Source: a virus. From it: a stretch of 25,896 nucleotides of DNA. This document shows positions 7,103 through 14,697 of the stretch, in pieces. The first letter of the stretch is position 1, and the number at the start of each line of letters is the position of its first letter. The translations under genes and the position numbers were made by a program. The notes below the pieces were generated by a model, which searched no databases, was not told where the DNA came from, and saw nothing but the letters and a program-made list of their open reading frames with translations. The stretch lies in IMG/VR virus record IMGVR_UViG_3300017788_000148, positions 1-25,896 of that record; one strand, given 5' to 3'.

Positions 7103-7552
7103 ATGTCTCATAGAATTGGTTGTTTTACACTATTTGATATTACAAAAACCGGGGTATTAAATAGAGCCAGACCCCCTGATGATGTAGATTTTGACTTGTG
7201 GATAAATCAGCGCGCCTCACAATGCAATTTTGATACAATCTTACAAATAGTATCATTACGTGCCCAACCTGACAATATGACGATGCCTGCCAGAACAGTA
7301 TTAGATTTATCTCAAAATCACAGTTTTGGATTAAACTATAATACAGGTTCTACTTTTATATGGACCTTTGATTTTGAAGTGCAAAATATATCAGTTTTTA
7401 ATGATGGCACAGATATTTTAGGATCTTTATACAGCGACAGTCAAGGTGTGCCCATGGTTACTACTACCAATCAACTAAAAAATTTAGAACTAATTTTAGA
7501 TGTAACAAAACAAAAAAGAAACATTTATTTTGTTAAATATAACTATGAATAA
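7103..7552 (+). CDS. Conserved T4-like marine phage protein, unknown function
   Basis: A 149-residue protein opening with RIGCFTLFDITKTGVLNRAR, followed by NQRASQCNFDTILQIVSLRA (about 46-65). These segments look like those of a family conserved in cyanophage-like T4 phages. The C-terminal half is beta-rich and includes WTFDFEV. No function is known to me. It starts at the predicted late transcription start, lacks a Shine-Dalgarno site and overlaps the next gene by eight bases. It may be a structural or assembly protein. Confidence 0.78.
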   Translation: MSHRIGCFTLFDITKTGVLNRARPPDDVDFDLWINQRASQCNFDTILQIVSLRAQPDNMTMPARTVLDLSQNHSFGLNYNTGSTFIWTFDFEVQNISVFNDGTDILGSLYSDSQGVPMVTTTNQLKNLELILDVTKQKRNIYFVKYNYE

Positions 7553-7985
7553 GGTTGACATTAAAAATAAAATTTCTGATCTTTTCATTTCCCGAGACAA
7601 TAACGGGACATACAATCTATTTGGAAATTATGTAATTTTTACGGTTAACGGACAATATCATCTTTTAAAAAAAGATGTAACTGACCCTCTTGTTTTTAAC
7701 AATTTAAAACATGCTGTGACATGGTGTGTTTTTGATAAAGCAAATAAGTATAAAGAACTAAAGAGGGTATACGAATTAGACAACGATCTGGTATCAGCAG
7801 ACGTACTAATAGCAAATTATACACGCCTTATGGTCAATTGTAATAATAGCAATAAATACATATATAAAGCAAAACTAATAGAGCAAAAGATCAAAAAACG
7901 CAAAATGCTTGAAGAAATTAACGATTTTACTGGATTATCCAAATATATGCAGTCTAAGAAGTTTGCTGAAAATCAACACAAATAA
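7545..7985 (+). CDS. Conserved T4-like phage protein, unknown function
   Basis: A 146-residue protein starting MNKVDIKNKI. The ATG at 7545 overlaps the previous stop; a TTG start at 7530 is possible but less likely. Visible features are YNLFGNYVIF (about 23-32), HAVTWCVFDKA (about 62-72) and a long lysine-rich helix at the C-terminus. The pattern resembles a conserved protein of T4-like marine phages found next to the preceding gene. There is no enzyme motif. The shared late transcript suggests it works with its neighbour. Confidence 0.72.
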   Translation: MNKVDIKNKISDLFISRDNNGTYNLFGNYVIFTVNGQYHLLKKDVTDPLVFNNLKHAVTWCVFDKANKYKELKRVYELDNDLVSADVLIANYTRLMVNCNNSNKYIYKAKLIEQKIKKRKMLEEINDFTGLSKYMQSKKFAENQHK

Positions 7986-7995
7986 TCGTTAATAT

Positions 7996-8003
7996 GATAA
8001 ATA
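7996..8003 (+). promoter_or_regulatory. T4-type late promoter (GATAAATA)
   Basis: Seven of eight consensus bases. The expected start is 8009, giving an 18-base leader with only a weak GGGAT ribosome site before the ATG at 8027. Confidence 0.7.
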
Positions 8004-8026
8004 TATTATAATACTGGGATATTACT

Positions 8027-8731
8027 ATGAAACTTAATGAATTAGGATATGCGGATACAGCAGTCAAGGCTTTACAATCAAATTTTGATTTTACCTTAGA
8101 CGTAACTAAATTAGATCGCTCACAAACCTTCAATTTTTTAACTAAAGTTAACAATGCCCTTAAAGAAGCAAGAATGAAGCCAGATTTTGTAAAGTCACAA
8201 ACTAATGAGAACTATTTAAAAATGACTTTCATAGCCCAGGCATTGAATGAACATTATAAATCATTTAAAAAGACACGCATCGTTGTAGAAAATAAGGCTG
8301 TAGAAGATGCACAAAATACTTTAGCAGCCCAAGACATGGTAGACAGTATTCAGAAAATGATTGAAGAAGTTAACGATATGCTTGTCAAAGAACTACCTGC
8401 ACTAACAGATAGCCTATTATCAGAAATGGGCCCAGAAGCCTCTGGTCAATTTAATCAATTAGCCAACGAATCATTAACTGCTTTAAATCAAGCCCTAAGC
8501 CAAAGCAAGCAAGTATTACAACAAGCAATGAATGTAATTACACCGGGTGCCGAGTCTGGGTTTGATCCTAATGCCGGCGGTGATGAAATGGCTGTAACTG
8601 ATATCGCAGTTAAATCTCCAGAGGGTGATGCAGATGCGATGATGGCAGCAGCAGGTCCTGCTCCAGTCGAAGCACCAGTAGAAGAGCCTGAAGAAGAAAT
8701 GACCGGCGGAGTTGGTAGAGCAAAGAGGTAA
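8027..8731 (+). CDS. Putative prohead/virion-associated helical protein with acidic tail
   Basis: A 234-residue protein, mostly alpha-helical. TFNFLTKVNNALKEARMKPD (34-53) looks conserved among T4-like marine phages. Residues 110-175 form amphipathic helices rich in Q and L, fit for coiled coils. The last 50 residues are acidic and alanine/proline-rich (EAPVEEPEEEM), ending in a basic GRAKR. Helical, coiled-coil proteins with acidic tails are typical of internal scaffold and core proteins, so a prohead role is suggested, but this is inference. The late promoter supports a morphogenetic role. Three bases separate it from the next gene, whose ribosome site lies in its last codons. Confidence 0.6.
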   Translation: MKLNELGYADTAVKALQSNFDFTLDVTKLDRSQTFNFLTKVNNALKEARMKPDFVKSQTNENYLKMTFIAQALNEHYKSFKKTRIVVENKAVEDAQNTLAAQDMVDSIQKMIEEVNDMLVKELPALTDSLLSEMGPEASGQFNQLANESLTALNQALSQSKQVLQQAMNVITPGAESGFDPNAGGDEMAVTDIAVKSPEGDADAMMAAAGPAPVEAPVEEPEEEMTGGVGRAKR

Positions 8732-8734
8732 ATA

Positions 8735-9067
8735 ATGTACCTCTATGAATTTACCAATGATTATCTAGCAGCCAATATTATTACAGCAGTAGATAATTTA
8801 AAGCAAAAAATTCATAACGGTGAAATTAATCGTAATTTCACCATGGATGAATTATTAGATTATTTTGAAAATTTTGGCATTGATTTTAATCCTGTTGACA
8901 TTTACACAATGAGTCAGGTGCAACCACTTAAGTCTGTAGTGCATCCTATCAGCGGCAAAGAAATAAGATTTAAAGGATTACCGCAAGATCCTACACCAGC
9001 AGAATCTCCTCCCCCTGAAATGAGTAAAGAGGTTGTTGCTAAAATGGCTAAAAAAGCCCAAAGATAA
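8735..9067 (+). CDS. Conserved small phage protein, unknown function
   Basis: A 110-residue protein with MDELLDYFENFGIDFNPVDI in the middle, then VVHPISGKEIRFKGLP and a proline-rich, then lysine-rich, tail. It resembles a small protein that accompanies the preceding gene in related phages. It is translated after the 234-residue protein from the same late transcript, with AAGAGG nine bases before its ATG. There is no enzyme motif. A partner or chaperone of the upstream helical protein is possible. Confidence 0.65.
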   Translation: MYLYEFTNDYLAANIITAVDNLKQKIHNGEINRNFTMDELLDYFENFGIDFNPVDIYTMSQVQPLKSVVHPISGKEIRFKGLPQDPTPAESPPPEMSKEVVAKMAKKAQR

Positions 9068-9096
9068 TTGCATCGTATTATTTTTTAGTATAAAAT
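9068..9096 (+). promoter_or_regulatory. Sigma70-like promoter for the IscA-SGNH-exonuclease operon
   Basis: -35 TTGCAT at 9068-9073, 17-base spacer, -10 TAAAAT at 9091-9096. The expected start is 9103, the A of the ATG, so the transcript would have no leader. The -35 box begins directly after the previous stop codon. Confidence 0.65.
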
Positions 9097-9102
9097 AGTT
9101 GT

Positions 9103-9423
9103 ATGATTAATCTTACTGAAACTGCCAAACAGCGTTTCAAACACCAATTACAAGAACGTGGCAAAGGACTAGGAATACGTTTAGGTATAACTAAAACAGG
9201 ATGTAGCGGTTATGCTTATAAAATTGAATTTGCTGATGAATGGCGTAGTGACGATTATCTAAAAATCATTGATGATCTTTATATTTGGATTACTCCAGAA
9301 GCACTTAAATATCTTGACGGAATGACAGTAGATTATATCAAGAAAGGATTAAACGAACAGTTTGAATTCGTTAATCCAAATGAGACCGGTCGTTGCGGTT
9401 GTGGGGAAAGTTTTACTGTATGA
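9103..9423 (+). CDS. A-type iron-sulfur carrier (IscA/HesB family)
   Basis: Binds and passes on Fe-S clusters in the cytoplasm. At 106 residues it has the family length and all three conserved cysteines: TGCSGY with C34, and RCGCGESF with C98 and C100. DDLYIWI and VNPN also match the fold. HesB/IscA-like genes are recurrent accessory genes in marine T4-like phages and may help keep host Fe-S enzymes active during infection. The ATG is exactly seven bases after the -10 box, so the mRNA is probably leaderless. Its stop overlaps the next start by four bases (ATGA). Confidence 0.93.
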   Translation: MINLTETAKQRFKHQLQERGKGLGIRLGITKTGCSGYAYKIEFADEWRSDDYLKIIDDLYIWITPEALKYLDGMTVDYIKKGLNEQFEFVNPNETGRCGCGESFTV

Positions 9424-10250
9424 GTTTAGAAGTATCACATATTGTTACAAATGGTTGTAGTTATACATATTGTCAAGGATTATACGATCCCCCAGTTCAA
9501 GGGTGGCCTAAACTCTTAGCAGATAAATTAGGTGTACCTATTGTTAATTTAGCCGACCCCGGATCGAGTAATGATGGCATTGTTAGAAGAACTTATAACT
9601 ATTTTTATAAAAACTTTAATCGTAACTGCAAGCCACTGTATATTATAGCGATGAGTCAACCCCTAAGAAGAGAAGAGTATTATGCCGAATACCCACATAG
9701 CGATACGAATTGCGAACCAATAAATGATTATATGTTTTTGGCTGCATATGCAGACTTTGATCCTTTAAGCAAAGCACTATATGCACAAATGGATAAAAAA
9801 GGTTTGATGTTTTCGCAAGAAAGAAAATATAGATCGTGGGCGTCACTCATCAATTTGTTTAGAGCGCATAATAATCCTTATTTTATAGGCGACTACATGC
9901 CGGATAGGGATAGTGAAATCCATGAGTTTATGACTAAGAATTATAGTGAACTCTATAATTATGTAAACTATGATTCTTTTCATTTAGGTTATTTGAATCA
10001 ATTTTCAAATGGTATGATATATCCAAAAGCAAAAGATGGTACTCATGACGGTCCAGAAGCACAAGTTGCTCTAGCAGATTATGCATATCAAAAAATCTTG
10101 TCCAAATATAATGATATTAAAGTAATGGAAAATGCAGATTTTCTAACATTAAAAGATTTTCCAACAAGTTTTAAAAGACGCTTTGAAACACATAATAAAT
10201 GGTACCGTCATGAAATGAAATTACCATATGCTAAAGATTACGATTTATAA
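9420..10250 (+). CDS. SGNH/GDSL-like hydrolase
   Basis: A 276-residue protein with the four SGNH blocks: GCSYT (12-16), giving the nucleophile S14; NLADPGSSNDG (43-53), giving the glycine and N51; and DGTHDG (206-211), giving the D/H pair D206 and H209. These enzymes remove acyl groups from lipids, sugars or peptides; the substrate cannot be told here. It has no signal peptide, so action inside the cell or in the particle is expected. The start is the ATG that overlaps the IscA stop; a longer frame beginning at 9393 would read through IscA and is unlikely. Aromatic, charged residues from 180 to the end have no obvious match. Its role in the phage is unknown. Confidence 0.78.
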   Translation: MSLEVSHIVTNGCSYTYCQGLYDPPVQGWPKLLADKLGVPIVNLADPGSSNDGIVRRTYNYFYKNFNRNCKPLYIIAMSQPLRREEYYAEYPHSDTNCEPINDYMFLAAYADFDPLSKALYAQMDKKGLMFSQERKYRSWASLINLFRAHNNPYFIGDYMPDRDSEIHEFMTKNYSELYNYVNYDSFHLGYLNQFSNGMIYPKAKDGTHDGPEAQVALADYAYQKILSKYNDIKVMENADFLTLKDFPTSFKRRFETHNKWYRHEMKLPYAKDYDL

Positions 10251-10940
10251 ATGAAATATATACCTACTAAGTTTGATTACCCGACCTTAGAAAAAACAAA
10301 TTTAAATGGGTCACGAAAATATATGACTCCCGATGGATTCGCAGTTCCCAGTGTCACCACAATACTAGAAGCGACAAAACCGGAAGAAAAGAAGCAAGCA
10401 TTACGTGAATGGCGTAAACGTGTGGGTGAACAAAAAGCCAAAGAGATTACAACTGAGGCTGCAGGTCGCGGAACACGTATGCACAAATTTTTAGAAAATC
10501 ATATTAAGACCGGCGTATCAGGCGAGCCTGGATCTAACCCCTACAGCATACAAAGCCATACTATGGCTAAAACTATTATTACTGAAGGTTTAAGCAAGTG
10601 CCAAGAGTTTTGGGGTACAGAAGTAAGTTTATACTTTCCTGAAGTATATGCGGGCACTACTGATCTTGTGGGAGTGTATGATAATAGCGATGCGATCATG
10701 GACCACAAGCAGACTAATAAGCCTAAAAAGCGTGAGTGGATCGAAGATTACTTTTTACAACTAGCGGCATATGCTAATGCTCATAACGAAGTCTATAACA
10801 CTAAGATACGCAAGGGTGTTATCTTTATGTGTAGTGCTGATAATCAATATCAAGAGTTTATAGTAGAAGGCCTAGAGTTTGATAAGTATTCAGACCTTTG
10901 GTTTAAGCGTTTAGAGCAATATTATTCCACATTTCTATAG
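10251..10940 (+). CDS. PD-(D/E)XK exonuclease (Cas4/RecB/MGME1-like)
   Basis: A 229-residue nuclease. GRGTRMHKFLE (72-82) is the N-terminal motif of this group, YAGTTDLVG (133-141) supplies D138, AIMDHKQ (148-154) supplies D151 and K153, and QLAAYANAH (170-178) is the usual last motif. Related phage proteins are often annotated as MGME1-like single-strand exonucleases. A job in recombination, repair or host DNA breakdown is likely. It begins immediately after the previous stop codon, with no ribosome site of its own, so translation is probably coupled. It ends the operon opened by the promoter at 9068. Confidence 0.88.
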   Translation: MKYIPTKFDYPTLEKTNLNGSRKYMTPDGFAVPSVTTILEATKPEEKKQALREWRKRVGEQKAKEITTEAAGRGTRMHKFLENHIKTGVSGEPGSNPYSIQSHTMAKTIITEGLSKCQEFWGTEVSLYFPEVYAGTTDLVGVYDNSDAIMDHKQTNKPKKREWIEDYFLQLAAYANAHNEVYNTKIRKGVIFMCSADNQYQEFIVEGLEFDKYSDLWFKRLEQYYSTFL

Positions 10941-10951
10941 GGCAGATTTAG

Positions 10952-10959
10952 TATAAATA
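10952..10959 (+). promoter_or_regulatory. T4-type late promoter, perfect TATAAATA
   Basis: Exact late consensus, 33 bases before the ATG at 10985. The expected start is about 10965, giving a 20-base leader with no clear Shine-Dalgarno site. Confidence 0.85.
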
Positions 10960-10984
10960 GTTGTGATACCGGTATATTACAACT

Positions 10985-12373
10985 ATGTCAATTATTCAGA
11001 TTTCCAAAATTTTACAGAGGTCAGGCGATTTAGTTGACCTCCCGCAATTAGATCAAGCAGAATTTGGTTTTGCTAGCGATGCAAGTCGTCTTTTTATAGG
11101 CAAAACTGCCGGTATTCCCGAAAACGTTGAAATTCTCACGGCGTATTCTAATATCTCTTTTAGCCAAATAGATGGCGGCTATGGTAATTTAAACATAAGT
11201 AATACGGTTGCTGATGGAGAACTATTAGTATATGACGGTGATAATTGGGTAAATCGCGGCGGAGCAACTGGTGGTCTAATTGATTTGGGTGACGTTGCTG
11301 ATATAAAAATTGACGGCGGCGGCATTGGTTATGTTCTTACAACTGATGGGACCGGAAACTTAAGTTGGAGTCCTAAAGGTGTAGTTGTAGGTAATATTTC
11401 AAGTGTAAGTCAGGCGAACGCAGGGGTCGTAACTACATCTGAACCATTTTTCTTACCAAATAGTTCTGCTATAACTATTACAGATGTTATAGGTATGACA
11501 GAATTAAATGGTAACAGTTATTTTATAGGCAATGTAACTTCTAATACATTTAAACTATATGCCGACATAACATTATCTACTCCGGTAAATACTGAGGCTT
11601 ACACTACGTATGTTTCAGGTGGTAAATTTGTATGTGCTACGGGCGGTAGCGAAGGATCAGCCAATGCTGCTGGGGTAACTACCAGCATTCAATTTAATAC
11701 TAATAATTTATTAGATGCTAGTGCTAATTTTACATTTAATAAAAACACAAATACACTTACATTACATAGCACTAATCCATCACATCCAGGGGATCTCATT
11801 GTTAATGGTAACATAACTGCAAATGCAAATATATCTGCCGACACAGCATCATTTACAACACTAAATGTAACATCAGGATTTCCAACTTTGACTGTTGATA
11901 CACTTACTACGACAGAAATTACTACTGGCGGGGTAGGCATTGCTGGAACAATTACTGGTAATTGGACATTAACATCAGGTTCACGATTAGAAGCAACATA
12001 TGCCGACTTGGCAGAATACTATGGAGCGGATGCACATTATATTGCAGGTACAGTATTAGATTTTGGTGGTGAATTTGAAGTTACAATGGCAGGCATTGAA
12101 TCAAATAAAATTGCTGGTGTGGTCTCAGCCGACCCTGCCTATGTAATGAATGGTATGATAAAGTGCGAACATCCTGTAGCCATTGCGTTACAGGGACGTG
12201 TACCATGTAGAGTTAGGGGTAAAGTTCATAAAGGTGACATGATGATTAGCGCAGGCGACGGTTTTGCCAAAGCAGCAACTTCAGAGCCTAAAATGGGTAC
12301 CGTGATAGGTAAGGCATTAGCAAAGTTTGATGGTGAAGAAGGAGTCATTGAAGTCGTGGTTGGAAGACTATAA
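10985..12373 (+). CDS. Tail fibre-like structural protein
   Basis: A 462-residue protein. The N-terminal segment, including VDLPQLDQAEFGFASD (17-32) and RLFIGKTAG, is a common attachment module in fibres of T4-like marine phages. The middle (60-330) is rich in N, T, S and G, typical of fibre shafts. The C-terminal domain (about 335-462), with ADLAEYY, a GRVPCRVRGKVHKGDMM stretch and VIGKALAKFDG, resembles a peptidase G2-like fibre-end domain that helps trimers fold and may cut itself. It is expressed late. It is followed by two more virion-type genes, so this looks like a fibre or whisker locus. The receptor is unknown. Confidence 0.82.
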   Translation: MSIIQISKILQRSGDLVDLPQLDQAEFGFASDASRLFIGKTAGIPENVEILTAYSNISFSQIDGGYGNLNISNTVADGELLVYDGDNWVNRGGATGGLIDLGDVADIKIDGGGIGYVLTTDGTGNLSWSPKGVVVGNISSVSQANAGVVTTSEPFFLPNSSAITITDVIGMTELNGNSYFIGNVTSNTFKLYADITLSTPVNTEAYTTYVSGGKFVCATGGSEGSANAAGVTTSIQFNTNNLLDASANFTFNKNTNTLTLHSTNPSHPGDLIVNGNITANANISADTASFTTLNVTSGFPTLTVDTLTTTEITTGGVGIAGTITGNWTLTSGSRLEATYADLAEYYGADAHYIAGTVLDFGGEFEVTMAGIESNKIAGVVSADPAYVMNGMIKCEHPVAIALQGRVPCRVRGKVHKGDMMISAGDGFAKAATSEPKMGTVIGKALAKFDGEEGVIEVVVGRL

Positions 12374-12381
12374 GATAAATA
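12374..12381 (+). promoter_or_regulatory. T4-type late promoter (GATAAATA)
   Basis: Begins directly after the fibre stop codon. Its last A is exactly six bases before the ATG at 12387, predicting a leaderless transcript. Confidence 0.75.
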
Positions 12382-12386
12382 ATATT

Positions 12387-12656
12387 ATGTCAGCAACAAT
12401 TTACACCCCAAGCGGATCAAGTCAACAGACAGCAGCCTCAGGCACTGAAAAGGTCCGTATATCAACTACAAGCAGCGCAATCGCTGTAGTAGTAGGAACT
12501 AACCCAACTGCCAATTTATCAGCCTGTGAAATTATTCCAGCGAACACAGTAAACAATAGCTTTATTGTGGGTGAAGGAAATAAGATTGCATATATCTCAG
12601 TGAGCGGTACAGGTATATTCTCAGTCACAGAACTGGGCGCCCCAGTCGGCGAATAA
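12387..12656 (+). CDS. Small beta-rich virion-type protein
   Basis: An 89-residue protein, rich in S, T, A and V, beginning MSATIYTPSG. It is likely a single beta sandwich. The ATG at 12387 is chosen because it sits exactly at the predicted start of a late transcript; an earlier in-frame ATG at 12327 lies within the fibre gene and would add 20 residues without a ribosome site. Proteins of this size and composition are often decoration or fibre-tip proteins. There is no recognised family. Confidence 0.65.
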   Translation: MSATIYTPSGSSQQTAASGTEKVRISTTSSAIAVVVGTNPTANLSACEIIPANTVNNSFIVGEGNKIAYISVSGTGIFSVTELGAPVGE

Positions 12657-12683
12657 TAGTCGTGTAATAAAATAGACTTTTTT

Positions 12684-12691
12684 GATAAATA
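12684..12691 (+). promoter_or_regulatory. T4-type late promoter (GATAAATA)
   Basis: Seven of eight consensus bases. The expected start is 12697, directly before a hairpin and 77 bases before the ATG at 12774. Confidence 0.75.
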
Positions 12692-12696
12692 TAACA

Positions 12697-12766
12697 TGTT
12701 GTAACGTTGTTGTTACAACTTATGCGGTTCCCGCCGCGTATCGGCTAGAACCCGAACTTATAGGAG
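12697..12766 (+). promoter_or_regulatory. Structured 5' leader with two hairpins
   Basis: Hairpin 1 has perfect arms GTTGTAAC and GTTACAAC (12698-12705 and 12712-12719) with a six-base loop, starting one base after the predicted +1. Hairpin 2 pairs GGTTC (12726-12730) with GAACC (12748-12752) and, inside it, GCCG (12733-12736) with CGGC (12742-12745). An ATAGGAG ribosome site (12760-12766) follows. The arrangement suggests a leader that protects the mRNA or tunes translation. It resembles no riboswitch I know. Confidence 0.6.
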
Positions 12767-12773
12767 AAAAACA

Positions 12774-13898
12774 ATGGGTCGTCCACTTAAAATCGCAAAA
12801 GCACAAGCAGTAGTTACTATTACAGATACCACAGCCGGTACTGAACTAATAACAACTAATGCAAATTTTACAAACTTAGGTATCATTGCAGGCATGCCAT
12901 TTATTCCAGCAAGTAACATTGGTGGTCTAATCGCAGGTACTACATATTGGATTCTTGAAGTTGTAAACGCAGGCAACAACAGCACATTCTATGCATCTGC
13001 AACTGAGTTGTCAGCAAACCCAACTTACACAAAATTTGATGTGTCAACAGCAGCAGGTACAGTAGCAGCATCGGTAGGTGTTGTTGATGCATATTTCAAC
13101 AATCCAATTGGTGGTGCAGGTTATCCAGCAACTAACGCAAACACATATGGCGTAGTTGGTGGTAACACAGCAATCTATGGTAGCCAAGTATTAGTTGGCG
13201 TATGCATGGGTGTAACAGGAACAGGTACAATCACTGTTGCTGATGACAGCCCAAATGTTGACGGTGTAGGAACAGATTTTGCTAACACATTTGTAGACGG
13301 TACAATAGTTTATGATGTTGATGGCAACATTCTTGGTACTATTGATGACGTAGCAAACGCAAATGCAGTATTCGCAACGTTCGCAGCAAATGCAAGTGCA
13401 AACGTATCAGGTGGTGCATATGTATATGGCACACCGGAAGCAGGCTTTATCGTTCGTCAGAAAGGTAAAACAAAGTATCTAGTTAAAGGTACAACTTCAG
13501 GTCTAACACAGGCTTGCTATACAGCAAATGTAGCAAATACTGCATTATTACCTAACACGTTCACAATCACAGCAACTTATGCTGATACTTCAACAGCATA
13601 TGTGCAGTCACTAAGTGACTATAGGTCAGAAGTGTTCCCAGCAACTGTTGCTGCTGCTTCATTGGCAGCAGGTACAGTATATACTATTGAGTTTGTTGGC
13701 ACAACTGACTTTACAGCAGTTGGCGCATTTGCTAACATGACTGGAATCACATTCGTTGCCACTGGCGCAGGTTCAGGTACAGGTACAGCAGTACTTTCAA
13801 ACATTGATCCTGACGTAATAGCATCGTTCAACAGCGCAGTTGCAGCAAACGCTGCAAATGGTCTATTGAACCCAGTAGTAACCATCACAAACTCCTAA
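12774..13898 (+). CDS. Large beta-rich virion protein of marine phage type
   Basis: A 374-residue protein of low charge, rich in A, T, V and G. It contains modules I recognise from many marine phage structural proteins. These are an IAGTTYWILEV segment (about 53-63), a GTGTITV...VDGVGTDF segment followed by VYDVDGNILGTI (148-190), FIVRQKGKTKYLV (223-235) followed by TFTITATYADTSTAY, and YTIEFVGTTDFTAVGA with GAGSGTGTAV (about 300-340). These are beta-sandwich-like modules. The late promoter, structured leader and strong ribosome site imply high expression. The likely role is surface decoration or fibre-associated. The exact position is unknown. Confidence 0.7.
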   Translation: MGRPLKIAKAQAVVTITDTTAGTELITTNANFTNLGIIAGMPFIPASNIGGLIAGTTYWILEVVNAGNNSTFYASATELSANPTYTKFDVSTAAGTVAASVGVVDAYFNNPIGGAGYPATNANTYGVVGGNTAIYGSQVLVGVCMGVTGTGTITVADDSPNVDGVGTDFANTFVDGTIVYDVDGNILGTIDDVANANAVFATFAANASANVSGGAYVYGTPEAGFIVRQKGKTKYLVKGTTSGLTQACYTANVANTALLPNTFTITATYADTSTAYVQSLSDYRSEVFPATVAAASLAAGTVYTIEFVGTTDFTAVGAFANMTGITFVATGAGSGTGTAVLSNIDPDVIASFNSAVAANAANGLLNPVVTITNS

Positions 13899-13912
13899 TA
13901 GGAAAAAATAAG

Positions 13913-14227
13913 ATGCCAGCAGCAGTTAGAAAAAAGTTTGAACAAACTGTTACAGATGTAGCAATTTTGCAGTTTGAAGTTCGTAATCTTCATGATAAGG
14001 TTGATGAATTGAAAACTGATGTTAAAGACCTACATGATTGTTTAGATCGTAACATGGCTGAAACTAAAGAGTTTCTCGAAAAGTTTCAGGCACAACAAAC
14101 TGAACAACATGAAGAATTAGCAGACAAAGTATCTGGTATTGAAAAGATAAAATGGATGCTAATGGGCGCGGCAGCAATATTGGGCGCTACAGGTATTGAA
14201 GCAGTTCAAATGTTTCTAGCAAGTTGA
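13913..14227 (+). CDS. Coiled-coil protein with C-terminal membrane segment (XhlA/holin-like)
   Basis: A 104-residue protein. Residues 10-77 form a long charged helix with heptad spacing, a probable coiled coil. Residues 80-102 (WMLMGAAAILGATGIEAVQM onward) form one hydrophobic segment long enough to span a membrane. This order, helix then C-terminal membrane anchor, is that of XhlA-like phage lysis proteins, but also of other small membrane proteins. It has an AGGA site before its ATG and follows the large virion gene by 14 bases, then a terminator ends the operon. A lysis or membrane-anchoring role is inferred. Confidence 0.6.
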   Translation: MPAAVRKKFEQTVTDVAILQFEVRNLHDKVDELKTDVKDLHDCLDRNMAETKEFLEKFQAQQTEQHEELADKVSGIEKIKWMLMGAAAILGATGIEAVQMFLAS

Positions 14228-14246
14228 GAATAGTCTATATGACTAG

Positions 14247-14278
14247 TAGAAACGGGGCATACGCCCCGTTTCTATTTT
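14247..14278. terminator. Bidirectional intrinsic terminator
   Basis: Twelve-base perfect stem: TAGAAACGGGGC (14247-14258) pairs with 14263-14274 around loop ATAC, followed by TTTT on the plus strand. It separates the plus-strand operon from the converging NUDIX gene, whose TAG stop lies inside the stem. Confidence 0.88.
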
Positions 14279-14673
14279 GTAAGTGTTGTTAATTTTTCTT
14301 TGACGATATCAATATTTACCGTACTAAACAATCCTGGATGCATTGGTCGAGGATGTTGTGTATCACCTATCCAAGCATACCCTACATGTTCATCATTTAG
14401 TTTAGGTATAAATTCTTCATCAACAGCACAAAAAAATGTATGATATGTAAAACTATTGTTTACGAATTTTTGTATAGGAATTAATTTAGCGTTATTTGGA
14501 AAATATCCTATTTCTTCTAAACATTCTCTTTTCAAGCCTTCTAATAATGTCTCATCATTTTCAATTTTCCCACCGGGCACACCCCAACTATAATTGGCAT
14601 CACTACGCAGAAGATATAAAAATCTTTTAGTAATGCTGCTATAAAAGAAAATACCTGCTGAAGTGTTCTTCAT
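14272..14673 (-). CDS. NUDIX hydrolase
   Basis: A 133-residue enzyme that cleaves nucleoside diphosphates linked to another group; the substrate is unknown. The NUDIX box is complete at residues 35-57: G35, five residues, E41, then REC and EEIG (R49, E50, E53, E54, G56). The SWGVPGGK approach is also standard. The ATG at 14673 is preferred; a TTG one codon earlier is possible. It follows gp15 by about 24 bases on the same strand and is probably read from the gp14 late promoter, an unusual place for a metabolic gene. No separate promoter or ribosome site is clear. A sanitising or NAD/cap-cleaving role is possible. Confidence 0.93.
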   Translation of the reverse strand: MKNTSAGIFFYSSITKRFLYLLRSDANYSWGVPGGKIENDETLLEGLKRECLEEIGYFPNNAKLIPIQKFVNNSFTYHTFFCAVDEEFIPKLNDEHVGYAWIGDTQHPRPMHPGLFSTVNIDIVKEKLTTLTK

Positions 14674-14697
14674 CAATTAATTGTAACAGATTTATTA

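Noticed and set aside
12696-12704. ATG-TTG-TAA at the predicted late +1 of the 12774 leader, as a second minicistron
   Set aside because: Only two codons, one base off the predicted start, and inside a hairpin arm; chance is the simpler explanation.
13619-13888. Minus-strand open frame of 89 codons in the large virion gene
   Set aside because: Antisense shadow of a repetitive A/T/V-rich coding region; no signals.
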